32,749 bases of DNA from JAVZIQ01 sp037440545 (GCA_037440545.1 JBBITX010000006.1:1-32749), one strand, 5' to 3'. Numbered from the stretch's first letter, positions 14,929 through 23,655 are shown. Notes: generated from the sequence alone by a model not told the origin. Made by a program: numbers and translations.

Positions 14929-17900
14929 ATGGAAAAGGTTGGAGCAGTTATGGTTGTTGGAGGCGGTGTGGCTGGAATACAGGCTTCACTAGACTTGGCA
15001 GATTCAGGCTTCAAAGTTTACTTGGTTGACCAGTCGCCCAGCATAGGCGGAGTGATGGCTCAGCTTGACAAGACCTTTCCCACAAACGACTGTTCAATGT
15101 GTATTTTAGCCCCTAAACTTGTTGCTGCAGGTAGACATCCCAACATATCATTGATCACTAACAGCCAAGTTGTCGGCGTAAGCGGCCAAGCCGGCAACTT
15201 CGAAGTTAAAGTTCTAAAGAGAAGCCGCTACATAAATGAGGAGAAATGCAACGGATGCGGCCTCTGCGCGCAGAAATGCCCAGTTGAAGCCATAGACACC
15301 TACAACAGGGGCTTAACTGATAGAAGCGCCATATATGTAGAGTTTCCACAGGCTGTTCCGTTAAAGTTCAAAATAGATCGTGAAAAATGCATAGGTTGCA
15401 AGACATGCCAAGAAGTGTGTAAGGCTAACGCCGTAGAATATGAACAAAAAGACAGCGAAGTGACTTTAAAAGTTGGATCCATAATTCTTGCTCCTGGATT
15501 TGAACCGTTTGACGCAAGGCTAAAAAGTGAGTACGGTTACGGCCGATACCAGAACGTTGTAACAAGCATAGATTTCGAACGCATTTTAAGCGCTTCAGGC
15601 CCGTACTCCGGCATTGTTTTAAGGCCTTCAGATGGGGAGATTCCTAGGAAATTAGCCTTCGTGCAATGTGTAGGTTCGAGAGATTCACAGCTTGGAAACA
15701 ACTACTGCTCCGCTGCATGCTGTATGTACGGCATTAAAGAGGCAATAATAGCCAAGGAACATGTGCCGACAAAGCTTGAATGCACAATCTTTTACATGGA
15801 CATAAGGGCATACGGAAAGGAGTTTGACGCCTACTATAAACGTGCACAGGAAGAGTACGGCATAAAATTCGTTAGAGCTAGAGTGGCCAGCATAACTGAA
15901 GATCCATCAACAGGCAACCTTCTCATACACTATGTAGGAGAAGATGAAACGCCAAGAATAGAAGAGTTCGACATGGTTGTCCTCTCAATAGGAATGATGC
16001 CGCCCAAAGAAGCTGAAAAACTAGCTGAAGTTTTGGGTGTAAAGCTTAACAAATACCGCTTCTGTGAAACAGAGCCTTTCAACCCGTTGGAAACTTCGAA
16101 GCCGGGCATATACGTCTGCGGAGCATTCAGCTCACCTAAAGACATACCTGAAAGCGTTGCACAGGCAAGCGGTGCAGCGGCTAAGGCAATGGCTACAATC
16201 GCAGCGGAAAGGGGAAAACTCGTAACAGTCAAGGAGTATCCTCCTGAAAAGGACGTAAGCCAAGAGGAACCTCGAATAGGCGTTTTCATATGCCACTGTG
16301 GAATAAACATCGGCGGGATAGTAAGAGTGCCGGAGGTGGTTGAATATGCAAGAAAGCTTCCCAACGTTGTTTACGCTGAGGAAAATCTCTACACGTGTTC
16401 AGATGACACTCAGAAAAGGATAAGGGATAAGATTAAGGAACACAACCTAAACCGTGTTATTGTAGCTTCATGTACACCTCGAACCCATGAGCCTCTTTTC
16501 AGGGAGACGGTTAGGGAAGCGGGGTTAAACCAATATCTTTTCGAAATGGCTAACATAAGAGACCAGTGCAGCTGGGTGCATATGCATCAGCCTAAAGAAG
16601 CCACAGAGAAGGCAAAAGATCTTGTAAGAGCCGTTGTCGCAAAGGCCAGACTTTTAAAGCCTCTGAAAAACCCAACAGTGAACGTTACACCAGTAGGCTT
16701 AGTTATAGGTGGGGGGGTTTCTGGAATGACAGCAGCTCTTGAGCTTGCAAAACAAGGCTTCGAAGTTCACCTTGTGGAAAGGGAGAAAGAGCTTGGAGGC
16801 CACCTGAAGAGAATTTACTACATACTTGAAGGCGAGGATCCTCAAAAACAGCTGGAAAGACTTGTCAAAGAAGTTATGGAAAATAAAAAGATACACGTTT
16901 ACCTAGGCGCAGAGGTTGAAGAAGTAAGCGGCTTCGTAGGCAACTTTAAGTCGAAGATACGCCAAAACGGGGAGGAAAAAACAGTTGAGCATGGAATAGT
17001 TATAGTTGCAACTGGAGCAGTTGAATACAGGCCTAAAGAATACTTGTACGGCGAAGACCCAAGAGTTATGACGCAGCATGAGCTAGAAGAGAAAATTGCA
17101 AAGGGAGAGTTTAAAGGGCAGAAGATTGCGATGATCCAATGTGTGGGAGCCAGAACAGAGGAAAGACCTAACTGTTCACGCATATGCTGCGGTCAAGCAA
17201 TAAAAAACGCGTTGAAAATTAAGGAGTTAAACCCAGAAGCAGAAATTTACGTCCTATACAAGGATATAAGAAGCTACGGATTTAAAGAAGACTACTACCG
17301 TGAAGCAGCCTCAAAGGGAGTAATATTCATAAACTACTCTGACGAGAGGAAACCTCAAGTGACTAATACGGGAGGAAAGCTTAAGGTAACTTTCTGGGAG
17401 CCAGTTCTCAAAAGGGAGGTTCAAATAGAGCCTGACATGGTGGTTTTAAGCGCAGCAACAATTCCCAACCCTGACAACAAGAAAATAGCTGAAATGCTCA
17501 AAGTTCCACTAGCCAAAGACGGCTTCTTCCTAGAAGCCCACATGAAACTTCGACCAGTAGACTTCCAAACAGACGGAGTTTTCCTATGCGGAATGGCGCA
17601 TTCACCTAAATTCATTGATGAAAGCATTTCACAAGCTTGTGCCGCAGCCTCAAGGGCGGCGACTATACTTTCAAAGAAGGCTCTTGAAATGGAAGGAATA
17701 GTGGCAAGTGTAGACGAAGATTTATGTAGCGGCTGTAGAATTTGTGAACTTCTATGTCCCTTCGGCGCGATTGAAATGAAAGAGGAAAATGGCAAGACAA
17801 ATGCCCACGTTATCGAAGCATTATGCAAGGGCTGCGGCGTCTGCGGAACAGCATGTCCAACCAAAGCCATAGTTCTAGGACACTTCACGACCGAGGCAAT

Positions 17901-17949
17901 ACTTGCCCAAGTTAGGGCAGTTTTAAGGGAGGAGGCGTTGACAGCATGA
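14929..17949 (+). CDS. hdrA: Tandem-FAD heterodisulfide reductase subunit A (HdrA-HdrA fusion)
   Basis: At 1006 residues this is well above the roughly 650 of HdrA and contains two HdrA-like flavin units. Unit 1 (1-435): GGGVAG at 11-16, TFPTNDCSMC at 49-58, inserted ferredoxin with C107/110/113/117 and C154/157/160/164, and conserved cysteines C247, C260, C264 and C265. Unit 2 (about 448-1006): HdrA N-terminal domain with CHC at 455-457 and C515 in ASCTPRTHEP, GGGVSG at 594-599, C738, C749, C753 and C754, then C-terminal ferredoxin C933/936/939/943 and C966/969/972/976. HdrA carries the bifurcating FAD in Hdr/Mvh complexes; a fused pair resembles the HdrA dimer made covalent. The stop codon overlaps the next start (ATGA). 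Which unit bifurcates is not evident. Confidence 0.9.
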   Translation: MEKVGAVMVVGGGVAGIQASLDLADSGFKVYLVDQSPSIGGVMAQLDKTFPTNDCSMCILAPKLVAAGRHPNISLITNSQVVGVSGQAGNFEVKVLKRSRYINEEKCNGCGLCAQKCPVEAIDTYNRGLTDRSAIYVEFPQAVPLKFKIDREKCIGCKTCQEVCKANAVEYEQKDSEVTLKVGSIILAPGFEPFDARLKSEYGYGRYQNVVTSIDFERILSASGPYSGIVLRPSDGEIPRKLAFVQCVGSRDSQLGNNYCSAACCMYGIKEAIIAKEHVPTKLECTIFYMDIRAYGKEFDAYYKRAQEEYGIKFVRARVASITEDPSTGNLLIHYVGEDETPRIEEFDMVVLSIGMMPPKEAEKLAEVLGVKLNKYRFCETEPFNPLETSKPGIYVCGAFSSPKDIPESVAQASGAAAKAMATIAAERGKLVTVKEYPPEKDVSQEEPRIGVFICHCGINIGGIVRVPEVVEYARKLPNVVYAEENLYTCSDDTQKRIRDKIKEHNLNRVIVASCTPRTHEPLFRETVREAGLNQYLFEMANIRDQCSWVHMHQPKEATEKAKDLVRAVVAKARLLKPLKNPTVNVTPVGLVIGGGVSGMTAALELAKQGFEVHLVEREKELGGHLKRIYYILEGEDPQKQLERLVKEVMENKKIHVYLGAEVEEVSGFVGNFKSKIRQNGEEKTVEHGIVIVATGAVEYRPKEYLYGEDPRVMTQHELEEKIAKGEFKGQKIAMIQCVGARTEERPNCSRICCGQAIKNALKIKELNPEAEIYVLYKDIRSYGFKEDYYREAASKGVIFINYSDERKPQVTNTGGKLKVTFWEPVLKREVQIEPDMVVLSAATIPNPDNKKIAEMLKVPLAKDGFFLEAHMKLRPVDFQTDGVFLCGMAHSPKFIDESISQACAAASRAATILSKKALEMEGIVASVDEDLCSGCRICELLCPFGAIEMKEENGKTNAHVIEALCKGCGVCGTACPTKAIVLGHFTTEAILAQVRAVLREEALTA

Positions 17950-18383
17950 GCAGCCAAAAAGATTTTGAACCCAAAATCGTAGGCTTCCTATGCAACTGGT
18001 GCAGCTATGCAGGGGCAGATCTGGCTGGTGTAAGCCGAATCCAGTATCCGCCTAACATAAGGATAATCCGCGTCATGTGCAGCGGAAGAATAGACCCTGC
18101 CTTCATACTTGAAGCTTTTAAAAACGGGGCTGACGGAGTTCTAGTGGCTGGATGCCACCTCCCCTCAGACTGCCATTATTTGAGCGGCAACTTCAAAGCT
18201 TTAAGGAGAGTAACCCTTTTAAGAAAAGTTTTAAAAGAATTCGGCATTGAACCTGAACGTGTGAGGCTGGAATGGGTGTCTGCAAGTGAAGGCGACAAGT
18301 TTGCCGCTGTAGTTAAGGACATGGTTGAACAGGTTAAGAAGCTCGGCCCAAGCCCTTTAAAAAGGAGGGAGAAAAATGAGTGA
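17946..18383 (+). CDS. mvhD: F420-non-reducing hydrogenase/Hdr iron-sulfur subunit D
   Basis: A 145-residue protein of normal MvhD length. It has the five typical cysteines: CNWC (C16, C19), MCSGRID (C45), VAGCH (C70) and DCHY (C76). MvhD holds a [2Fe-2S] cluster that transfers electrons from the [NiFe] hydrogenase (MvhAG) to HdrA. Its ATG overlaps the HdrA stop by four bases, and its 3' end overlaps the hdrC start by eight bases, so translation is coupled through this part of the operon. It is more canonical than the MvhD-winged-helix fusion upstream and is probably the main electron bridge of complex 1. Confidence 0.93.
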   Translation: MSSQKDFEPKIVGFLCNWCSYAGADLAGVSRIQYPPNIRIIRVMCSGRIDPAFILEAFKNGADGVLVAGCHLPSDCHYLSGNFKALRRVTLLRKVLKEFGIEPERVRLEWVSASEGDKFAAVVKDMVEQVKKLGPSPLKRREKNE

Positions 18384-18930
18384 AACGCAAGAACAGTTTT
18401 CATCCGTCATAAAGGCTGAGGAGCTTGACCCAAAGTTCAAATATAAAATGAGCAAGATGCACGGCGCAGAGAAGGTTATGGTGTGTTTCCAATGTGGAAC
18501 ATGCACTGCTGACTGTCCAATTGCAAGGTTCAGCGAATTTTACAGACCTAGAAGAATAGCCCGCATGGTTCAGCTTGGATTAAAGGATAGGCTATTATCA
18601 GACAGCGCCCTCTGGCTTTGCTCTTCATGCTTCACATGTGTTGACCACTGCCCCCAAGGAGTTGAAATCGCAGGCATAGTAAGAGTTCTTAGAAACATGG
18701 CCGTGGAGGAGAAAAACACTCTGCCGCTGGTCTACAAGGAGTTGGCATCTAATTTAATGAAAAGCGGATATGTCTACGAAATACCTGAGTCAAGGCTTCA
18801 GAAGAGGGGTGAGCAAGGTCTTCCACCATTGCCAAAGCCTAACGTGAAAGACGTTTTGAAAATTTTCGAAGTAACGGGCTGTTCAAAACTGATTGAGAAA
18901 GTTCAAACTATTGGGAGGGTGAAAGGATAA
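18376..18930 (+). CDS. hdrC: Heterodisulfide reductase subunit C
   Basis: A 184-residue iron-sulfur protein with two [4Fe-4S] motifs, C37/40/43/47 (CFQCGTCTADCP) and C82/85/88/92 (CSSCFTCVDHCP). HdrC relays electrons from HdrA to the noncubane clusters of HdrB. It has no membrane helices, so this is the soluble HdrABC type, not HdrDE. It overlaps mvhD and lies one base upstream of hdrB, with GGGAGGGTGA before the hdrB start. Size and motifs are typical. Confidence 0.93.
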   Translation: MSETQEQFSSVIKAEELDPKFKYKMSKMHGAEKVMVCFQCGTCTADCPIARFSEFYRPRRIARMVQLGLKDRLLSDSALWLCSSCFTCVDHCPQGVEIAGIVRVLRNMAVEEKNTLPLVYKELASNLMKSGYVYEIPESRLQKRGEQGLPPLPKPNVKDVLKIFEVTGCSKLIEKVQTIGRVKG

Positions 18931-18931
18931 A

Positions 18932-19810
18932 ATGACAGATTTAAAATATCTGCTTTTCCCAGGATGCGTTATTCCCTATAGGCTTTCAAGCTATGAAATT
19001 TCAGCCAGGAAGGTTCTAGCTAAACTCGGAGTGGAAATTGCTGAAATGCCTGAATACAACTGCTGCGGCTACCCAATGGATGTTATAAACCATGAATTGA
19101 TGTTAACGCTTGCGGCGAGAAACCTCTGCGTTGCTGAAAAGCAAAATCTTCCAATATTAACTCTCTGCAACGGATGCTTCTGCAGCCTTAACGAAACAAA
19201 CAAACTTCTGAAAGAAGACAAAAAATTAAGGGAGAAGATAAACAGCTACCTTAAAGAAATTGGCATGGAGTTTAAAGGGTCAATAGAGGTTAAACATCTT
19301 GTCTACGTACTATCAGAAGATGTAGGCTATAAAAAGATAAAGGAGGCTGTTGTAAAGCCTTTAACCGACATAAAGGTAGCACAGCACAGCGGCTGCCACG
19401 TTATAAGGCCGAAGAAATACGTGGGAAGAGACGATCCAGAAAACCCTTCAACCCTAAAAGATCTGGTTAGGCTAACTGGAGCTGAATGCCTAGACTATAT
19501 GGATGAAACTGAATGCTGCGGAAACCCCATAATAGGAGTTAACGAGGAAATACCCTTCCAAATGGCTAGAGAAAAACTTAACCACGTTAAAGCGGTTAAA
19601 GCCCAAGCACTAATAACAGTGTGTCCCTTCTGCCACATAATGTTCGACCTTAACCAGCCTAGAATAGAAAGAGCCTTCAACGAGAAATTCGGCATACCAG
19701 TGCTTCACTACCCACAGCTATTAGGCCTGGCAATGGGCTTCGACCCACAAGAACTTGCATTAAACGAGCTTAGAGTCAAGCCTACAGAATTTCTAACCCT
19801 AATAAAATAA
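18932..19810 (+). CDS. hdrB: Heterodisulfide reductase subunit B
   Basis: Catalytic subunit with two CCG domains, 292 residues. Ligand sets for two noncubane [4Fe-4S] clusters are complete: C12, C44, C45, C79 and C82, then C155, C195, C196, C231 and C234, with nearly the spacing of methanogen HdrB. In methanogens HdrB reduces CoM-S-S-CoB. In non-methanogens the substrate may be another disulfide or even a non-thiol acceptor, so the substrate here is open. It is followed 12 bases later by the hydrogenase small subunit gene. Confidence 0.93.
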   Translation: MTDLKYLLFPGCVIPYRLSSYEISARKVLAKLGVEIAEMPEYNCCGYPMDVINHELMLTLAARNLCVAEKQNLPILTLCNGCFCSLNETNKLLKEDKKLREKINSYLKEIGMEFKGSIEVKHLVYVLSEDVGYKKIKEAVVKPLTDIKVAQHSGCHVIRPKKYVGRDDPENPSTLKDLVRLTGAECLDYMDETECCGNPIIGVNEEIPFQMAREKLNHVKAVKAQALITVCPFCHIMFDLNQPRIERAFNEKFGIPVLHYPQLLGLAMGFDPQELALNELRVKPTEFLTLIK

Positions 19811-19822
19811 CGGTGAAAATGC

Positions 19823-20806
19823 ATGTCTAAGGAAAAGTTAAAATTTGCCTTTTACTGGGCGGCAAGCTGCGGGGGCTGCGAAATAGCTGTTTTAGACATT
19901 AACGAGAAAATCCTCGACGTGTTACAGCTAGCAGACATAGTTTTCTGGCCCGTAGCCATGGACATAAAATACAAAGATGTTGAAGCTATGCCTGATAAAA
20001 GCATAGACGTATGCTTCTTCAACGGCGGCATACGAAACAGCGAACAGGAACATATGGCTAAGCTTCTAAGGCAGAAGTCAAAAACACTTGTAGCTTATGG
20101 AGCCTGTGCCCAACTGGGCGGCATACCTGGACTGGCAAACCTTTCAAACAAAAAGGAGATATTCGCCAAAGTCTACGAAAAAACGTTTTCCGTAGAAAAT
20201 CCGAACAAAGTTACACCTAAAACTAAAGTCAAAGTTAAAGAGGGCGAACTTGAGATTCCAGAATTTTACGACACTGTTAAGACTCTGGACCAAACGGTAG
20301 AAGTGGACTATTATGTTCCAGGCTGTCCCCCAGCAGTTGAACGAACACTCTACGCTGTTGAAGCCATTGCTAAAGGTGAACTGCCTCCGAAAGGCTCAGT
20401 TCTCGCTCCGTTAAAATCCGTATGCGACGATTGTAAGAGAAAAAAGGAGAATAAGAAAATTTCCAAGATTTACCGTGTCTACGAAAAGATTCCTGAGCCT
20501 GAAAAATGCCTACTCGAGCAGGGAATACTCTGCATGGGACCAGCAACCAGAGGAGGATGCGGAGCCAGATGCATAAACGCTAATATGCCTTGTACTGGCT
20601 GCGGTGGGCCATGCCCAAACGCACCAGAGCAGGGTGCGGCCATGATAAGCGCCTTAGCATCGATACTTGGACTTGAAGAGGAGAAGGAGAAGTACGCTGT
20701 AGAAGAAGTTGAAAAACTAGTTGAACAGATAAAGGATCCAGTCGGAACCTTCTACATGTACGCTTTACCAGCATCTATTCTCAGAAGGAAGGTGATTCAA
20801 GAATGA
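19823..20806 (+). CDS. mvhG: [NiFe] hydrogenase small subunit, MvhG-like (group 3c type)
   Basis: A 327-residue protein with CGGCE (C16, C19), C95 in AYGAC and C168 in PGCPP as proximal-cluster ligands. A ferredoxin-like C-terminal region is rich in cysteines (C201, C204, C229, C237, C246, C250, C257, C260, C264) for further [4Fe-4S] clusters. There is no signal peptide, so the enzyme is cytoplasmic. Its stop overlaps the large-subunit start (ATGA). Bases 19841-20019 are identical to the paralogous gene on the other strand (28806-28984), while the rest is clearly diverged. The group 3c call rests on the Hdr/MvhD linkage. Confidence 0.92.
   Translation: MSKEKLKFAFYWAASCGGCEIAVLDINEKILDVLQLADIVFWPVAMDIKYKDVEAMPDKSIDVCFFNGGIRNSEQEHMAKLLRQKSKTLVAYGACAQLGGIPGLANLSNKKEIFAKVYEKTFSVENPNKVTPKTKVKVKEGELEIPEFYDTVKTLDQTVEVDYYVPGCPPAVERTLYAVEAIAKGELPPKGSVLAPLKSVCDDCKRKKENKKISKIYRVYEKIPEPEKCLLEQGILCMGPATRGGCGARCINANMPCTGCGGPCPNAPEQGAAMISALASILGLEEEKEKYAVEEVEKLVEQIKDPVGTFYMYALPASILRRKVIQE
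19841..20019 (+). repeat. 179-bp tract identical to the second mvhG (inverted copy, arm 1)
   Basis: By direct comparison this stretch equals the reverse complement of 28806-28984 at every base. Immediately outside, codons differ even where amino acids agree (CTTCTTC versus CTTCTTT at the right edge). It covers the proximal-cluster CGGC motif of the small subunit. Confidence 0.93.
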
Positions 20807-22257
20807 AAGAGATAGTTATAGACCCAATAACCAGGCTTGAGGGCCATGGTAAAATAGTGATATTCCTAAACGAAACAGGAGACGTGGAGAACGCCTACCT
20901 ACAAATACCAGAGCTTCGAGGTTTCGAAAGATTCTGCATTGGGAGGAAAGCTGAAGACATGCCTTTGCTGACAAGCAGAATTTGTGGAGTTTGTCCAGTT
21001 GCCCACCACATGGCTGGAACAAAGGCTTTAGATGCTGCTTTTAATGTTGAGCCTCCTGAGCCTGCTAAGAAGCTTAGGGAGCTTATGTATTGTGGCTACT
21101 ACATTTATGATCATACTTTGCATTTTTACTATCTTGGCGGTCCAGACTTTGTTGTTGGTCCAGATGCTCCTCCTGAAAAAAGAAACGTTATAGGCGTCAT
21201 AGAGAAGGCTGGCCTTGAAGTAGGAAAAGAAGTTATAAAACACAGAGCCTACGGACAGAAAATAACAGAGATTATAGGTGGAAAAGCTACACATCCAGTC
21301 TGCGGGTTGCCAGGGGGAATTTCTAAACCTTTAAGCGAAGAGGAAAGACAAGAAATTGAGAAGATGGCAACTTCAGCCGTTAACTTCGCTAAAATGACGC
21401 TTAAAATTTTCCACGATGTCGTCTTAGGAAACAGCAAATATGTCGACCTAATAAAGAGCGACGCGTATACGCTGCGCACATATTACATGGGACTTGTTGA
21501 CAGCCATAACCGAGTGAACTTTTACGACGGTGAAATCCGAGTTGTAGACCCATATGGCAAAGAATTCGTAAAGTTTGAGGGGAAGAACTATTTAGACCAC
21601 ATAGCTGAACATGTTGAAGAATGGACCTACATCAAGTTTCCATACTTGAAGAAGGTAGGATGGAAAGGCTTTGCAGACGGACCTGAAAGCGGAGCCTACC
21701 GCGTAGGCCCCCTTGGAAGGCTTAACGCTGCAGATGGAATGGCAACACCACTGGCACAGGAAGAATACGAGTTTATGTACAATACTTTAGGCGGAAAACC
21801 ATTGCACTCAACATTGGCTTACCATTGGGCTAGGCTTATAGAACTTATGTATGCATGTGAACGCGCTGTTGAACTTGTGAAAGACCCTGAGATAACGAGC
21901 AAAAATGTCCGCGGCAAACCGGGAGAACCTGGAGAGGGAGTTGGAGTTGTTGAAGCAGCTAGGGGAACCCTAATCCACCATTACGTCTTGGATAAAGAAG
22001 CACTTATCAAGGATGTAAACTTAATTGTTGCAACCGTGAACAATGCGCCCTCGCTTAACATGTCCGTCCGGAACGCTGCAAAAGGATTAATTAAATCTGG
22101 AAAAGTTGATCAGGGACTGCTCAACATGGTTGAAATGGCTTTCAGGGCCTATGACCCATGCTTCGGATGTGCCACACACTTTGCTTTCGGACAGTTACCC
22201 TTAACAATTGAAATTTACAGCCATGAGGGCAAGCTCCTCAAAAAAGTGCAAAGATAA
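20803..22257 (+). CDS. mvhA: [NiFe] hydrogenase large subunit, MvhA-like (group 3c type)
   Basis: Catalytic subunit of 484 residues binding the NiFe(CN)2CO centre. All four nickel ligands are present: C61 and C64 in RICGVCPVAHH, C453 and C456 in DPCFGCATH. A 25-residue tail follows His459 and should be removed by the maturation protease encoded 36 bases downstream, as in other [NiFe] hydrogenases. Bases 21031-21284 (residues about 77-160) are identical to the second mvhA at 27580-27833. A C/T-rich tract after the stop may end part of the transcripts. It supplies electrons from H2, or produces H2, through MvhG and MvhD. Confidence 0.93.
   Translation: MKEIVIDPITRLEGHGKIVIFLNETGDVENAYLQIPELRGFERFCIGRKAEDMPLLTSRICGVCPVAHHMAGTKALDAAFNVEPPEPAKKLRELMYCGYYIYDHTLHFYYLGGPDFVVGPDAPPEKRNVIGVIEKAGLEVGKEVIKHRAYGQKITEIIGGKATHPVCGLPGGISKPLSEEERQEIEKMATSAVNFAKMTLKIFHDVVLGNSKYVDLIKSDAYTLRTYYMGLVDSHNRVNFYDGEIRVVDPYGKEFVKFEGKNYLDHIAEHVEEWTYIKFPYLKKVGWKGFADGPESGAYRVGPLGRLNAADGMATPLAQEEYEFMYNTLGGKPLHSTLAYHWARLIELMYACERAVELVKDPEITSKNVRGKPGEPGEGVGVVEAARGTLIHHYVLDKEALIKDVNLIVATVNNAPSLNMSVRNAAKGLIKSGKVDQGLLNMVEMAFRAYDPCFGCATHFAFGQLPLTIEIYSHEGKLLKKVQR
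21031..21284 (+). repeat. 254-bp tract identical to the second mvhA (inverted copy, arm 1)
   Basis: Every base matches the reverse complement of 27580-27833. The boundaries are sharp: TTA versus CTG leucine codon just before, GGAAAA versus GGAAAG just after. Third positions outside the tract differ often. Confidence 0.95.
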
Positions 22258-22266
22258 AACTTCCAC

Positions 22267-22277
22267 CTCCCCTTTTA
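22267..22277 (+). terminator. C/T tract after mvhA
   Basis: CTCCCCTTTTATTTTT starts about nine bases after the stop at 22257 and resembles the C5T5 tracts at 10651 and 12351. It may partly uncouple the maturation protease gene that starts just downstream. Confidence 0.35.
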
Positions 22278-22293
22278 TTTTTGGAGATTTCCC

Positions 22294-22797
22294 TTGAAAA
22301 GGATGAGATGCAGAGCTCTTGAAGAGTTAAAAAGGTGGCTTTCAAAGGCTGAAAGAGTTGTTGTGGCAGGCATTGGAAACACAATACGCATGGATGACTC
22401 CGTAGGAGTTAAACTGGTTCAAGATTTACATGGAAAAGTTTCTGAAAAAGTAAATCTAATTGAATGTGAAACTGTTCCTGAAAGCTTCATTCAGCATATA
22501 ATTGACTTTAAACCAACTCATGTAATTTTGGTGGACGCTGCAATCTTAGGTTTAAAGCCTGGAGAATGCAGGTTTATAAAGCCTGACCAGCTTAAAGCCT
22601 ACCCTGCAATTTCAACCCACACGCTTCCACTTAAAATTTTCTGCGAATACATTGAAAAGACAACTGAGGCCGAGGTCTGTTTGCTTTTGATAGAGCCTAA
22701 ATGCACAGAATTCGGAGAGGGATTATCGCCAGAAATTGCAACAGCAAAAAAGGAGATTTTAGACGCCCTGCTTGAAGCTTTAAATAAACTTCGCTAA
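22294..22797 (+). CDS. Hydrogenase maturation protease, HycI/HyaD family
   Basis: Nickel-dependent endopeptidase that removes the C-terminal tail of [NiFe] large subunits after nickel insertion. The 167 residues contain VAGIGNTIRMDDSVG with Asp34, VDAA with Asp81 and STHTLPL with His109, matching the metal-probing Asp, Asp and His of HycI. The TTG at 22294 has GGAG about seven bases upstream and is preferred; an ATG at 22303 is possible. It is the only protease gene here and presumably serves both MvhA paralogues, which have equal-length tails. Its 3' end overlaps the convergent hdrB of module 2 by 18 bases. Confidence 0.9.
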   Translation: MKRMRCRALEELKRWLSKAERVVVAGIGNTIRMDDSVGVKLVQDLHGKVSEKVNLIECETVPESFIQHIIDFKPTHVILVDAAILGLKPGECRFIKPDQLKAYPAISTHTLPLKIFCEYIEKTTEAEVCLLLIEPKCTEFGEGLSPEIATAKKEILDALLEALNKLR

Positions 22798-23655
22798 TAT
22801 TTTGTCAACTTTAACCTTGTGGAAGTCTAAAGCCAACTCTTTAGGGTCTACTCCGAGGCTTAAGCTTAAAAGCTCAGCGTAGTGAATTATAGGAAGGTTA
22901 TACTCTTCCTTATAGGTGGTTTTTATCATCATTTGGCCAATGTCTAATGTTAGAAAGCAGAAGGGACATAGGGTTGCTATGCAGTCTGCTCCCGCGTTTG
23001 CCGCGTTCATTATCTTGTCTCTTGCAATGGCTAAGGCTACGTCGTCTGCGTATCCCCTTAACAATCCCCCGCAACATTTCAACTTGTTCATGTACCAAAT
23101 GCTTTCAGCGCCTAACGCTTCAATTAACGTGTCGTAGACTCTTGGCCGTTCCGGGTCGTCAAACTTAAGCAGTTCACTTGGCCTTAGAAGGTGGCATCCG
23201 GAGAAGGAGGCAACCCTCAACTTTTTCAATGGTTTGACAACGTTTTTCTTCAAGTTTTCTAAGCCAATGTCTTTTGTTAAAACTTGGAGGTAATGTCTAA
23301 CCTCCCGGCTTCCTTTAAATTCTTTTCCAACGTTTGACAGTATTTTGTTAACCCTTGCCTTAAGGCTTTGTTTTTCCTTTAGGAGTTTATTTGCCATTGC
23401 AAGAGATTCAAAGCAGCCTGTGCATAATGTGACTATGTCCAATTCTGCCTCTTCAGCTAGGCATATGTTGTAGGCTGCAACAGCTAAACCTGTTTCGAAA
23501 TCAATTGAACGAAGAGGAGGAGGTGCACAGCACGTCATTCCTTCCATGTCAACAAGCTCTACTCCAAGTTTAGTCAGGGATTTTCTAGCTGAAAGCTCAT
23601 AGTTTGGTTGTCTTGCCGGTATTGTGCATCCCAGAAAAAGCGCGTAGCTTTTCAT
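22780..23655 (-). CDS. hdrB: Heterodisulfide reductase subunit B, second copy
   Basis: A 291-residue paralogue of the HdrB at 18932-19810, last gene of module 2. All cluster cysteines are kept: C10, C42, C43, C78 and C81, then C154, C194, C195, C230 and C233. The first CCG motif reads CCA (Ala44 in place of Gly), followed by PPP; the second is CCGG. The change is next to ligands, not at one, so activity is still expected, perhaps with a different acceptor. It overlaps hdrC by four bases upstream and the maturation protease by 18 bases tail to tail. Confidence 0.92.
   Translation of the reverse strand: MKSYALFLGCTIPARQPNYELSARKSLTKLGVELVDMEGMTCCAPPPLRSIDFETGLAVAAYNICLAEEAELDIVTLCTGCFESLAMANKLLKEKQSLKARVNKILSNVGKEFKGSREVRHYLQVLTKDIGLENLKKNVVKPLKKLRVASFSGCHLLRPSELLKFDDPERPRVYDTLIEALGAESIWYMNKLKCCGGLLRGYADDVALAIARDKIMNAANAGADCIATLCPFCFLTLDIGQMMIKTTYKEEYNLPIIHYAELLSLSLGVDPKELALDFHKVKVDKILAKFI

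Noticed and set aside
21028..21294. Antisense open frame inside mvhA with an identical twin at 27570-27905
   Set aside because: The two antisense frames match because the DNA tracts are identical, not because they encode a protein; they lie entirely within real hydrogenase genes.
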